A stretch of 64,000 nt of DNA from an uncultured Paracoccaceae bacterium (GCA_947488175.1 CANKYO010000010.1:96522-160521); one strand, 5' to 3'; shown: positions 6,918 to 15,602, counted from the first letter of the stretch. Numbers and translations are program-made. Notes: generated by a model from the letters alone, not told the origin.

Positions 6918-9900
6918 CTATTGCAATAGAGGCTTCTGGTTCTTCTGATGACGAAACACCAGCTGTTTCATATCTTTCCCCTTGTTCGGAATGAAACGAG
7001 CCGGGCTGGCAACATAGCTTTCGTCCATGATCTCGGGAAAGAGTATCTCAATCTCGCGACGCGCGTCTTCAGAAACCATCTTAAGCGCTTCTGGGCCGGT
7101 GAACAGGCTTTCTGTCGGAGCCCCATTTGAGAACACAATCTCATGCTGGTCAAAAAGCATATGGTAGTAGTCAACAGCATTGCAATCAGACTCAACATCG
7201 ATTCCATCCAACTCCACAAGTTTGATCGCAGGGATCAGCACCTCGGTCTTGTTGAACATGCGTTCGACAATTTTCGACCTCACCAACACACGGTGCTGTC
7301 GTGATACAACCAAGTCAGTTTTTGGCAGCCCTTCACCTAACGCACCTGCGCGAATTCTGATCGGCAAAAGCTTAGGATTGGCGGTTAAATCAATCTTATC
7401 AAGCTTATTAACACCGATCCAGTTGATTGACTGCAGACCGTGATCCATCGTTTCTACGAGGTCACCCTCAGACAGCGTTTCGATGGATCGCTCGCCTTTT
7501 GCGGTTGCAATCATTGTGCCACGGGCAAAACATACGACCCCAAAGTTGACCGTTTCGAAGTTTTCAAACTGCACATTGCCAATTTGGCCGGACTCATCCC
7601 CATTTGTGATCTGGAATGTCCCCTTGGGACCTACTGGTCCATCCCCGGGATCAAACGTGCCGCCAAGAATTTCCCCAAGTGTTGGGCCACCAGGGCCAAA
7701 GCTCACAGTTCCAACAGTCGGATCGTTCGACACCCACGTTCCAGCAGCATTCGTGGTGTCTATCCCGGAAATCTCGCTGACGAGGAAATCACCCGTAATT
7801 TCAATGACGTCAATTCCGCTGGTTCCAGTTTGCCCTTCATCGGCAGTGAAGATTTCGATGTCGGTTGTCGTATCGGTGCCGCCGTCGCCTTCCTTGGCAA
7901 TAGTTGCGTCGCCATCATTGTTGGTTACCACGTCTATCGTCTCATCCGAGAGCGCGGCGCTGTTGTCAGACGAATATCGGTCCTCGCCGGTACCGCCCGT
8001 GATTATGTCGGATCCTTCACTGATAAACACGGTATCGTTGCCATCGCCGCCGTTCAGTGTGTCGTCGCCTTCACCACCCGTGATTTCGTCGTCTCCACCG
8101 GCAGTGTCGACGGTGACAGATGAGGTTGCGGCCGATGCATCGGCGACATCGTCGTCATCAGTATAAACGATGTTTTCAATCTCGGTGAATGTCAGATCAG
8201 GATCATCTTCAAGACCGTCTACGCCAGTGACCGTCCCATCCTCAGGATTGGACCCGTAGGTAACTGTTACGCCGTCAATGCCATCTTCGGCATTGGCGTC
8301 GCCGCTAAGATTGGACAGATCAATGGTATCACCGGCGTCGCCGTTCGCATTGTCGTCAGGCTCCGCTGGAGTTCCAGTGCCCGTTCCATCGGATCCACCG
8401 TCAATTGTTGCGTCAACATTTTGTGCGGTGTCGGTGTCATCGATAGCAAAGACGTCGTCACCTGATCCACCTGATGCATCGTCGCGACCGCCGACGAATA
8501 TGTCATCGTCCCCAGCATCACCCGCCATCGTATCTGTTCCATCGCCGCCACGAATGGTATCGGCGCCATCACCACCGGAAATCGTGTCGTCCGATGCAAT
8601 AATAGAATTGAAAAACACATCAGAAACATTCGGTGTTGCGGTGCCGCCAGCACCGTCGACTTGAATGACCAGACGGGCGATGGGTTGGTCGACAAATACG
8701 GTCGCTGAGGCCGTTGGGTCATTCGAAGCATGACCACCGCCATCGGCGGTCAAAGTTCCTGAAGCTGCCGATGCCGTTACGTCAGAGCCGACGTCTGTGA
8801 ACGAAACGTCAACCTGATTTCCATCGCGATCAAACGCCAGAACGGTAAGTTCGACGTTTCGTTCGATTTCAGCGATGCGGAATGACACATCTTCAACGTT
8901 GAAACGAAATGCGAGTTCGATCTCAGCAAAGTCGTTCTGATTGTTTGTCTCCAACTCCAGCGTTTCAGTTGTGCTCGCTGGGTTCAACCCCCCGGTGATG
9001 ATGCCCGTCGTCGTTATCGTCTGGTCATCTTCGCCCTGAATACCAACAGAGTTATCAGTATTGACGTTGAAGGTGACCTGGTTTTCCTCAGTATCGAGGA
9101 TGAAGGACTGCACATTCTGTTCATCGCTGGTGAACTCGTTCCAACGCAAGACCTCCCGCACGCTACTCTCAACGCCAGTGTCGATGATGATGTCATCACC
9201 GCTTCCGCCGCTGATATCGTCAGAGCCATCACCGCCATCAATGGTGTCTTCATCAGCGCCACCATCAATGGTGTCAGCGCCAGTGCCGCCAAGGATGTTG
9301 TCGTCACCATCACCGCCTTCAAGAGTGTCAGCGCGCGATCCACCATCAATGGTGTCATCACCCTCTTCACCGCGAATGGTGTCTGAACCTAGGTCGCCTC
9401 TGAGTTCGTCGTTGCCAATACCCCCTTCAATGGTATCGTCTCCGGCACCACCATCAACAAAGTCATCACCCGCGCCCGCGTCGACAAAATCATCCCCCTC
9501 AAAAGCAAGTATGTAGTCTTGGTCGGTGCCGGGCGCGTCCGTAAGGCCTGGTAGGCCCAGTGAGTCTAGATTATCGACTTCTTCTCCATCTTCATCGACG
9601 TAGGCTCCGGCCACGATAACATCATCGCCGAGTGTTCCCTCAACGACGTCGTCCTGTCCCGGCGAAAACTGGAAGTTGACATTGCCGATGAATATATTAC
9701 CGGCGTTATCGGCTTGTGTCCCGTTGTCTTGAATAATTTCGATTGAGGCGATGTCATCTGGAAAATCGAAACGCAGTGAATCTGGCGCGCCGCTGCCTTC
9801 AACGCCGGCACCGTTGTAAGCGGTCGGATCAATCCGCAACGCACCATCCGGATAAGTTGCGTCGCCGGACAAGGTTTCAACAGCATGGACATCTTCCGAA

Positions 9901-10307
9901 CCGTTGATATTCTCTTCATCTGTAGGTGCGTAATTGGCTGTGACGTAGCTGGGGTCAAGCGATACGATATTTCCTTCGGCGTCTCGCGCAATAATTGTGA
10001 TAAGATCATCCCATGAAGCGGGATCTGCACCTTTGTCAGTGTTCGGCGTACCCGCGTCTATGTCGAATACCTCAAAACCGATATTCTGCACGTTCTGGCC
10101 AAAGTCAATGAGATAGGAATGCGGTTCATCGACGCCATTTTCGGGTGTAAGGACGGGCGAACCGTCAAATATTGCTGTGCCACCGACCGGTGTACCGTCG
10201 CTGACGACTTGGCTGGTGACGGTCACATCAATCGAGTCAAGACCAAGATTAATGTTAAACGTACCGTTCGCCGTCGCGTTGGGGTCTGACCAGTCGATAA
10301 CAGCCAT
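6918..10307 (-). CDS. RTX calcium-binding protein with C-terminal Hint domain
   Basis: An acidic, secreted-type protein of 1129 residues starting at ATG 10307 (TTGGAG upstream; an upstream frame to 10361 lacks support). The N-terminal 240 residues look like a beta-sandwich carbohydrate- or surface-binding region. Several blocks of GGxGxDxLx repeats follow (strongest about residues 290-390, with more near 590-640 and 760-800). These are RTX nonapeptides that bind calcium after type I secretion. Near residue 925 a Hint (Hedgehog/intein) domain begins with VCFARGTMIAT, the Cys being the expected nucleophile, and runs to a helical C-terminal tail. Hint-RTX proteins are frequent in roseobacters; autoprocessing is plausible but unproven. 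No ABC exporter or HlyD gene is adjacent. Confidence 0.88.
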   Translation of the reverse strand: MAVIDWSDPNATANGTFNINLGLDSIDVTVTSQVVSDGTPVGGTAIFDGSPVLTPENGVDEPHSYLIDFGQNVQNIGFEVFDIDAGTPNTDKGADPASWDDLITIIARDAEGNIVSLDPSYVTANYAPTDEENINGSEDVHAVETLSGDATYPDGALRIDPTAYNGAGVEGSGAPDSLRFDFPDDIASIEIIQDNGTQADNAGNIFIGNVNFQFSPGQDDVVEGTLGDDVIVAGAYVDEDGEEVDNLDSLGLPGLTDAPGTDQDYILAFEGDDFVDAGAGDDFVDGGAGDDTIEGGIGNDELRGDLGSDTIRGEEGDDTIDGGSRADTLEGGDGDDNILGGTGADTIDGGADEDTIDGGDGSDDISGGSGDDIIIDTGVESSVREVLRWNEFTSDEQNVQSFILDTEENQVTFNVNTDNSVGIQGEDDQTITTTGIITGGLNPASTTETLELETNNQNDFAEIELAFRFNVEDVSFRIAEIERNVELTVLAFDRDGNQVDVSFTDVGSDVTASAASGTLTADGGGHASNDPTASATVFVDQPIARLVIQVDGAGGTATPNVSDVFFNSIIASDDTISGGDGADTIRGGDGTDTMAGDAGDDDIFVGGRDDASGGSGDDVFAIDDTDTAQNVDATIDGGSDGTGTGTPAEPDDNANGDAGDTIDLSNLSGDANAEDGIDGVTVTYGSNPEDGTVTGVDGLEDDPDLTFTEIENIVYTDDDDVADASAATSSVTVDTAGGDDEITGGEGDDTLNGGDGNDTVFISEGSDIITGGTGEDRYSSDNSAALSDETIDVVTNNDGDATIAKEGDGGTDTTTDIEIFTADEGQTGTSGIDVIEITGDFLVSEISGIDTTNAAGTWVSNDPTVGTVSFGPGGPTLGEILGGTFDPGDGPVGPKGTFQITNGDESGQIGNVQFENFETVNFGVVCFARGTMIATAKGERSIETLSEGDLVETMDHGLQSINWIGVNKLDKIDLTANPKLLPIRIRAGALGEGLPKTDLVVSRQHRVLVRSKIVERMFNKTEVLIPAIKLVELDGIDVESDCNAVDYYHMLFDQHEIVFSNGAPTESLFTGPEALKMVSEDARREIEILFPEIMDESYVASPARFIPNKGKDMKQLVFRHQKNQKPLLQ

Positions 10308-10914
10308 GCATCGTCTCCAAATTGCAACTAAAAGGTTAACTTTTGGAGCAGCTTCGCGCAACCTTAAAGAGTGCGTACCTTAGGCATCCTCCCAAAGACC
10401 TGAAAGCCGTTATCGCCGTCGCCGATCACCGTAGCCAAAATAGGCCGTGTGCAAATGGCCAAGTTGTAGCAATGGCCAAAGTTTTCCAGATGGGCTTCCC
10501 CTAAACGAAGGGTGGGCCATCTATTTGTTACTGTTCGTGCTGGACTTTGGATTGGGCGCAGCGAACTTTTGAAAATTCCGCTTCTTTCTGGTCGCTGCAA
10601 GGCGTAGCGACAGGGTCTTGTGGGTCCGCCATCTCACGACGGTTTTCAACGCAGGTTAGGCGACTTGGGCGTTATCGCAGCAGAAAGCTATCATAGGTGC
10701 CAATGAATGTTGCGTCAGCAATCACTGCAAATGCATCAGTTTGCATTTCCCGCAAAACAGACCTTGGCGCTAGACCCAGCCAAGGTTTGCTAAACCGCCC
10801 GACGCGCAGAAGAGCCATGTCCGCTTTGGGCTGGCACCAGTCATCCGACCAAAACGGCAGATGTCGGCAGCGAGCCCAGACCTACCGATGCTGCGACAAA
10901 AACCAATGGCCGCT
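10308..10914. other. non-coding gap with promoter of the RTX gene and a dispersed repeat
   Basis: The first 40 bases hold the RTX ribosome site and an AAAAGGTTAACTTTT near-palindrome at 10330-10344 that could be an operator. The rest has no convincing gene. From about 10815 to 10914 lies a copy of the dispersed repeat (core GTCCGCTTTGGGCTGGCACC) that matches the arms of the copy split by a MITE near 48.3 kb. Confidence 0.5.
10815..10914. repeat. dispersed intergenic repeat A, intact copy
   Basis: Contains GTCCGCTTTGGGCTGGCACC followed by an AGTCAT, AAAACGGCAGATGTCGGCAGCGA and ACCAATGGCCGCTTTAG series. The same series occurs at 48513-48615, with the left part at 48278-48292. It serves as the uninterrupted reference for the MITE insertion. 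Confidence 0.65.
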
Positions 10915-11871
10915 TTAGGTCGATGTCTTTCGAAAGAAGAAGGAAAACAAGCGGCCATCCGTCACGGCAAAACCCAAGCCAATGATGGTAAAACCAATCC
11001 ACGCTTCCAGTCCCATTTTTTCGCCAAGGAACAAAACACCAAGTCCAATGGCGAATGGTGGAATTAGCAAGGTGACCAGTAAAAGATTGGCGGCCCCAGC
11101 TCGTACTAGAATAGCAAAGTAGAGCACATAGGCTAGTGCGGTCGACAAAGCAGCCATGCCAATCAGAGCGCCCCAAACGCTTGCAGAGAGTTCAAGATTT
11201 GGCGGGCCATCAAACACAAGGACAATTGGGATCATCAACAGAATGCTACCGATCAACATACCAAATGCGTTCATGAGTGGTGGTTGACCAGCAAGCGCAG
11301 TCTTGCCCCAAACACCAGCAAATGCGTAAGAGAGTGTTGCGCCAAGTATAGCAAGTTGAGCGAGATTGCTCGGGTTGAAGTCGGTCAACGCACTCGGACC
11401 CATGATGAAGGCCACCCCCGCGATGCCCAGAACAGCACCAATTATTTTTTTTGCAGTCAAAGGCTCATCGCGAAGCAATAGGCCCGCCACAACTGCTGCA
11501 AACATAGCAGTCGTCCCGTTGAGGATGGACGCCAACCCGCTCTCAATCTGCGTCTGCCCCCAGAATATCAGCGAGAACGGAATAGCGTTGTTGAGTGCAC
11601 CCATCACTAGATAAGCTCCCCAAACTTTTGGGGAACGCGGAACGGAAATTCTTTTAAAGAGGACAATCAACGCCAGTATTGGCAATGCCCATATGACCCG
11701 GTGAAGGGTTATGGTGAGCGGCGGAACCTCACGCAGAGCAATCTCTCCAAAGAAAAACGAACCTCCCCAAACGGCTGCCAGCAGCAACAGCATGATCGTC
11801 GAATTCAAATCCAAGGTCAGCGAAGGAGTTTTGGTCATTTCAGATGATCTCAATGCACTGGTTGTTGCCAT
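10915..11871 (-). CDS. EamA/DMT-family transporter
   Basis: A 10-TM drug/metabolite-transporter-type inner-membrane protein. Two EamA repeats are visible: the first starts TIMLLLLAAVWGGSFFFGEI and includes the conserved basic/aromatic TLHRVIWALPIL, the second starts around LAQLAILGATLSYAFAGVWG. I chose ATG 11871 because TAAGG precedes it by 6 bases; other candidates are 11892 and 11838. The family exports or imports small molecules such as amino acids and their precursors, and the substrate cannot be read from sequence. It is flanked by repeats on both sides and stands alone. Confidence 0.88.
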   Translation of the reverse strand: MATTSALRSSEMTKTPSLTLDLNSTIMLLLLAAVWGGSFFFGEIALREVPPLTITLHRVIWALPILALIVLFKRISVPRSPKVWGAYLVMGALNNAIPFSLIFWGQTQIESGLASILNGTTAMFAAVVAGLLLRDEPLTAKKIIGAVLGIAGVAFIMGPSALTDFNPSNLAQLAILGATLSYAFAGVWGKTALAGQPPLMNAFGMLIGSILLMIPIVLVFDGPPNLELSASVWGALIGMAALSTALAYVLYFAILVRAGAANLLLVTLLIPPFAIGLGVLFLGEKMGLEAWIGFTIIGLGFAVTDGRLFSFFFRKTST

Positions 11872-12036
11872 CTGATACCTTAGCCAACCCATGCAAGACG
11901 ACCCGTTTCATGCGGATATGGACAAATCAACCCATTGTCCCGTTCAAGAGATAGGCATCCAAAGCAGACCTTGGCGCAGCCGCAGCGAATTGGTCCTTTG
12001 TCCCGCCTTCACGCCTAAGACAGTTCTGAAATCAGT

Positions 12037-12056
12037 GTCCGCTTTGGGCTGATCGG
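12037..12056. repeat. dispersed intergenic repeat A, partial copy
   Basis: Core GTCCGCTTTGGGCTG within the 200-base gap between the EamA gene and the next CDS. About 70 bases before it a second motif (CAGACCTTGGCGCAGCCGCAGCGAA) resembles copies near 44.4 kb and 63.4 kb. Confidence 0.5.
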
Positions 12057-12095
12057 AGACTCTGAGCGTACGGAACGAATCTCAGTTACGGGCCA

Positions 12096-12599
12096 TCAGC
12101 GCCAACCTGACTTCGGTGTTTCCAACCGGAACTTTAGTCGCTCAATCTGAACCGATGCGGATTGAGCCTTTGCGATAAACGCTTCAATTTCATCAGCGTT
12201 CGAGGTAGCCGCTTTCGGTGCCGATACAGCTAAGTCTTCGAGCAAACTGGCACCAGTGTATTCTAGCTCTCGAATATGATCGGTTTCTGATCCAAAGCCT
12301 AAGCCGTTTCCCAGCACTGGCATGTGCCTGTCATGCCGGTTTTCCCATTGAAGACGTGTCTCATGGCAAGCATCGTGAAGTCTTATCAGGCTTCTTTCAG
12401 CGTCAGAGATACCTTCTTGCATCTTCACCCTCAGCGCAGTCAGGTCCGAATCCTTTGTAGCTTGAATTGCGTGCTTGGCTGTTTTGAAAGCGAGCGCCGC
12501 GTAGACCAATGCAGCGACCGCAATGAGGAGTGAAATTATTTCGAACACACGTTGTGCAACAAGATCAAGAACAGATTCCAATATCACAAGGCCCACCAC
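12096..12599 (-). CDS. unknown protein with N-terminal membrane helix and coiled coil
   Basis: A 167-residue protein. One strongly hydrophobic segment (about residues 17-40, VFEIISLLIAVAALVYAALA) is followed by a charged helical region (KTAKHAIQATKDSDLTALR onward) likely to form a coiled coil in the cytosol. No catalytic motif is seen and no family is recognised. It is alone between repeat-bearing gaps and could be a cargo gene. Confidence 0.6.
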   Translation of the reverse strand: MVGLVILESVLDLVAQRVFEIISLLIAVAALVYAALAFKTAKHAIQATKDSDLTALRVKMQEGISDAERSLIRLHDACHETRLQWENRHDRHMPVLGNGLGFGSETDHIRELEYTGASLLEDLAVSAPKAATSNADEIEAFIAKAQSASVQIERLKFRLETPKSGWR

Positions 12600-12782
12600 A
12601 TCTAGAAGTCATTGTTTTACTACTTACAACCCCATGTGGTGTGGCCCCTGTCGGTTTGCAAGTTTTTGGTCTGAGTTGGTTCGTTGAGATCCGCTGAAAC
12701 CGGAATATAACGACACAACATATGGAACATGCAACCCCACATTCAGACGTCAAATCTCAATGGTAGGTTTTCGCGCTGAACT

Positions 12783-12831
12783 ACCAGCGGAACCCGGAGA
12801 TCGAGTGTCCGCTTCGGGCTGGCCGCGGAAC
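12783..12831. repeat. dispersed intergenic repeat A, partial copy
   Basis: CCCGGAGATCGAGTGTCCGCTTCGGGCTGG-type sequence (broken here by position: CCCGGAGATC then GTCCGCTTCGGGCTGG). It aligns with copies at 48260-48292 and 52560-52598. The whole 12600-12913 gap has no other feature I can support. Confidence 0.5.
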
Positions 12832-12913
12832 TTGCAGCTTGGAGCGGCTGGGCACCTCCAGGGTTTTGGGCGTGAGTTGCAGTGTCGAAAACAGTGGAAC
12901 AAAACAAGAACTT

Positions 12914-13192
12914 ATGCGATTTGGTCGTATGCCCTACGAACCAGTCACGCTCGGTTTCAAGTTTTCGATCCGTCTCAAACAGCTGACGGCCCGTGATGTC
13001 CTCGTGGTGACCTGCCCTGCTTGTCACAAGTCGTACTACGTTGCTCCACATATTCTTTTAGAGCGATATCATGAGCATAGGCCGATAGAGAGTTTTGCTG
13101 ACGACTTCGTTTGCAAACGCTGTGGGAACCGGCATGACATGTCCTGGCGGATTGATCGCGCGGTTGGACCTGAGTTTCCGCGTTCGGCCTAA
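12914..13192 (+). CDS. small zinc-ribbon protein
   Basis: A 92-residue protein with two CxxC knuckles (CPACHKSYY and CKRCGNRHDM) about 40 residues apart, preceded by a short beta-type N-terminus (PVTLGFKFSIRLKQLTARD). The pair is a zinc-ribbon treble, suggesting nucleic-acid or protein binding. I chose ATG 12914; ATG 12929 is the alternative, while the longer frame from 12839 reads through repeat DNA. It converges on the leftward transfer-linked operon with a 4-base overlap of the stop ends. Function unknown. Confidence 0.65.
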   Translation: MRFGRMPYEPVTLGFKFSIRLKQLTARDVLVVTCPACHKSYYVAPHILLERYHEHRPIESFADDFVCKRCGNRHDMSWRIDRAVGPEFPRSA

Positions 13193-13395
13193 CTGTCGTG
13201 AATCGCACGTCCCTTTAGGATCTCGGATGCTGGCCAGAGAACTTCGCCATTCTCTGCGGTGATCATTTTGATCCCGAGGAAGGATATGATTGGTGTCTGT
13301 TCGAGTCGCGTGATCCCGTAGAGGACCCCTGATCTATGATCGTCGGACAAGACTTCTTCTCGCCCGTCCTCAAAGATGACCTTAAAGCTGTTCAT
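13189..13395 (-). CDS. 68-aa unknown protein, last gene of the DsbA operon
   Basis: Begins at ATG 13395, which overlaps the stop of the GIY-YIG gene as ATGA, a strong sign of translational coupling and of the right start. The sequence (NSFKVIFEDGREEVLSDDH, then GITRLEQTPIISFLGIKMIT) is a small all-beta-looking protein with no known motif. It is cytosolic. It is likely cotranscribed with the five genes upstream. No family recognised. Confidence 0.65.
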   Translation of the reverse strand: MNSFKVIFEDGREEVLSDDHRSGVLYGITRLEQTPIISFLGIKMITAENGEVLWPASEILKGRAIHDS

Positions 13396-13862
13396 GATAG
13401 CTGCTTTGTCGCAAATGTTCGGATCTTGCTGTCCCCGCCCCACGAAAACTTCAACCGGGCTTCAAATCGTACTTCAATAGCTGTTCTCAGGATCCTGGCC
13501 GCAATGTCGTCCATCGTTTCTCTCCGGCGCAAGATGAACCATTCTGTTCCACGCCGATCACGACGTCCGAACCATCGACCAGCCAGTCCTTTCAGCGTTC
13601 TATGCTCCGTCACATAAGCGTGCGGCATTGATACTGTGAACACAATGCGCAAACCCCCGTCCACCAGACCTTTAAGTTCGTTGCGACGTGTGTTCGTCTT
13701 TCGCTGTGTGAAGCCGACTTTGAATAGATCAGGCTCCGATCTGGACTGAAGCAAGTAGACTGTCCCCCACCCTCTCGTCCGGAAGCAAGGGATGTGGTTT
13801 TTTCTTTGCCACAGCCGCCTTGCCATTGCCTCAGGCCCATGCCGGCGGCTGAGATAGCTCAT
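13392..13862 (-). CDS. GIY-YIG-like nuclease-domain protein (T5orf172/MUG113 type)
   Basis: Contains GTVYLLQSRSEPDLFKVGFTQR followed by an NTRRNEL segment: the degenerate GIY-YIG core (T-V-Y...F-K-V-G-x-T...R) of T5orf172-like domains. The catalytic arginine is probably in RKTNTRR and a glutamate later (GTEWFI). Length is 156 residues from ATG 13862 or 144 from ATG 13826, which sits just after the TSCPD gene stop. The family makes DNA nicks or is regulatory in phages and plasmids. Its place in an operon with the DsbA-like and lipoprotein genes suggests a role linked to conjugation, but this is inference. Confidence 0.75.
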   Translation of the reverse strand: MSYLSRRHGPEAMARRLWQRKNHIPCFRTRGWGTVYLLQSRSEPDLFKVGFTQRKTNTRRNELKGLVDGGLRIVFTVSMPHAYVTEHRTLKGLAGRWFGRRDRRGTEWFILRRRETMDDIAARILRTAIEVRFEARLKFSWGGDSKIRTFATKQLS

Positions 13863-14181
13863 TCACAATCAGCCCTGATATGCTCGCGAATGACAGCGTT
13901 CCGTCCGGGTTTTCTTTGCGGGCAAGCGATTTCGCCACCTCGTCGGGCTTCATGCCATACTGAAGCAAGAGCGAAAAAAGCACGCAGAAGTCCTGCACTT
14001 GAAATTCCAGCATCGATCCTGACTTGAACCCGGATGAATAGAAGACCTCTTTTGGTTCATCTGGTCGTTCTGGGTCATAGCCAACTGACAAGAACACGGT
14101 TTGACCCTGTTCTGTCTCGACCCTGCGGGTTTCTGTCAGTCGCCTGCTTGGCAGCCGTTTGCGTTCTTTCTTTTGTGCCAT
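13831..14181 (-). CDS. stand-alone TSCPD-domain protein
   Basis: A 116-residue protein starting at ATG 14181. After a basic tail (AQKKERKRLPSRRL) the sequence follows the TSCPD pattern known from the C-terminus of class II ribonucleotide reductases: VGYDPERPDEPKEVFYSSG, GSMLEFQVQDFCVLFSLLLQ, YGMKPDEVAKSL. The reductase catalytic domain is absent. Free-standing copies have no settled function; nucleic-acid or nucleotide binding is a guess. The gene overlaps or abuts the GIY-YIG gene and follows the 57-aa gene in the same operon. Confidence 0.8.
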   Translation of the reverse strand: MAQKKERKRLPSRRLTETRRVETEQGQTVFLSVGYDPERPDEPKEVFYSSGFKSGSMLEFQVQDFCVLFSLLLQYGMKPDEVAKSLARKENPDGTLSFASISGLIVNELSQPPAWA

Positions 14182-14211
14182 CGTTGAGGTCCATTCCTGC
14201 AAAGATCTACG

Positions 14212-14385
14212 TCAGATTTCTGCTTGCTCACGTTGCTTCATGATCAGGTAAAGCCATAGTGCCTCGATTCTAGCTGATGCTGGGTCCAACTCCGCCAGTT
14301 CCGCCACTGACCGTTTGAGCCAATCAGAAGCGTGATCTGATTCAAGCACTTTTTCTACTGACGGCACTTCAAATGGACCCAGCAC
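14212..14385 (-). CDS. 57-aa unknown protein with GTG start
   Basis: Read directly from the minus strand: GTG at 14385, two bases after the lipoprotein stop, with GAAAGG nine bases upstream, running to TGA at 14212. The product is helical and acidic (VEKVLESDHASDWLKRSVAEL, broken as VEKVLESDHA and SDWLKRSVAELAELD, then ARIEALWLYLIMKQREQ). The tight spacing between genes on both sides and the good ribosome site argue that it is real. The conserved look of WLYL.MK suggests a small structural or regulatory protein. No family recognised. Confidence 0.6.
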   Translation of the reverse strand: MLGPFEVPSVEKVLESDHASDWLKRSVAELAELDPASARIEALWLYLIMKQREQAEI

Positions 14386-14387
14386 GC

Positions 14388-14828
14388 TTAGCAGCCTTTC
14401 TCGACAGAGGCGCGCTGCAGCTCGGCAGAGCGTTGTAACAACGCCAACGAGTCTGTGACATTCGCAATCGACTCTTGGCCCTGTTCTGCTCTCCGTACAG
14501 CTTCAACGCCTTGAGCGGTAGCCGACGCTGCCCTGATGCCATTCAAACCACCTTGCGCACCTGCACCCAGGACAGCTGTAAGCCCCACACCAACAACGGC
14601 ATCTGTCAGTGCGTTATTGCGCGCTGCGCGTTGTTGTTCAGCTTCAAGCTCCCGCACCCGTGCTGTAATGTTGCTGTTCCTGATTGCCAGCTCGTCGCAG
14701 CTCAGCGCCAGTGTCGATGGGTCACTTGTGGACTGGCCGACCGTCGGTAGTCCTTGAACAGATGGTTGCCCAGTGTTTATGCAGCCTGCCAGCGTAGCCG
14801 CCGTTACCAATGCTAGTGGGAGTTTCAT
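14388..14828 (-). CDS. outer-membrane-type lipoprotein, unknown
   Basis: A 146-residue lipoprotein: KLPLALVTAATLAGC gives a signal peptide with lipobox LAGC (Cys16). After a Ser/Pro-rich linker, a helical region (CDELAIRNSNITARVRELEAEQQ) is followed by a Gly/Ala-rich hydrophobic segment (VVGVGLTAVLGAGAQGG) and a second helix, ending in Cys. It starts at ATG 14828, overlapping the DsbA-like gene stop by one base (TGATG). The layout suits an envelope component of the transfer apparatus, but no named family is recognised. Confidence 0.8.
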   Translation of the reverse strand: MKLPLALVTAATLAGCINTGQPSVQGLPTVGQSTSDPSTLALSCDELAIRNSNITARVRELEAEQQRAARNNALTDAVVGVGLTAVLGAGAQGGLNGIRAASATAQGVEAVRRAEQGQESIANVTDSLALLQRSAELQRASVEKGC

Positions 14829-15514
14829 CAGGATTCGTCCTTTTCAATTTCAAGAATTTCAACCAGTTCTTCCGGGTTCAGTAATCCGTCGTAGATTTGA
14901 TCGCGGCCAACGAATGTTGGTGTGCCTCTGATCCCCAGCGTTGATGCGAGGCGCTGATTGCGGAGAATTTCTGCAGCAACATCATTCGACTGCGCTTCGA
15001 CAGAGATCGCATGGACGTCAAATCCGAGGTCTTCCACCAACCGCAAGGCGCTGGCGGTGCCACTCACCCGCCCTGCAGCGTCGAACACCGCATAGTGAAA
15101 GCGCTCATATGCATCGCGACCCTCAACATTGCGAACCGCAATCGATACCTTGGCAAGCTCATTGGACTGTTCACCGAGGATCGGAAACTCGATCAACCGA
15201 ACACCGCGTGTCATCCCATGAGGCAGCGTCTGCATATGAGCAGCGCTTTGCGCACAGAACCCACAGCGATAGTCGAAGAACTCAACAAGCCGGATTTGCG
15301 GATTGTCGCCAAATAGCTCTCGTGTCAGCTCATCGATTTTTTGGCGTTCAACCGCTGTTTCGGCTCGCTCTCGCTCTTCCTCCAACTTCTGTATCGCGAG
15401 CAATACTACCTCAGGGTTATTGAGAATTGCTTCCATGACTCTCTGATCAAAATCGTCCTGCGCCATGAGTGGCGACGCAGCAAGCAAGGAAACTGCAAGT
15501 ACATAAGCGCGCAT
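14828..15514 (-). CDS. DsbA-family thiol-disulfide oxidoreductase
   Basis: A 228-residue exported protein: signal peptide (RAYVLAVSLLAASPLMAQ), an N-terminal helical region with EEERERAETAVERQK, then a thioredoxin fold with active site DYRCGFC (Cys84/Cys87) and cis-proline loop GTPTF near residue 198. It resembles ScsC/BdbD or DsbA-like proteins with N-terminal extensions, and conjugation systems often carry such a protein for folding of disulfide-rich transfer proteins (TrbB/DsbC in F). It is the first gene of a leftward operon that diverges from traD with under 90 bases between them. Partner oxidase not present here. Confidence 0.88.
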   Translation of the reverse strand: MRAYVLAVSLLAASPLMAQDDFDQRVMEAILNNPEVVLLAIQKLEEERERAETAVERQKIDELTRELFGDNPQIRLVEFFDYRCGFCAQSAAHMQTLPHGMTRGVRLIEFPILGEQSNELAKVSIAVRNVEGRDAYERFHYAVFDAAGRVSGTASALRLVEDLGFDVHAISVEAQSNDVAAEILRNQRLASTLGIRGTPTFVGRDQIYDGLLNPEELVEILEIEKDES

Positions 15515-15602
15515 TTTTTCATCCCGTAATAGTGTAAAATCTTTTCTCTAACACTTTTTTGGACTAGTCTAGCCACAAATACATCAATTTTTTGGGGATT
15601 TG

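Noticed and set aside
9181..9500. Short tandem repeats that might be a CRISPR array
   Set aside because: They encode RTX nonapeptides, have no spacers and lie within a coding frame.
7440..9516. Long plus-strand ORFs opposite the Hint-RTX gene
   Set aside because: They are antisense shadows of RTX repeats with biased Ser/Pro/Val composition; the minus-strand frame is the real gene.
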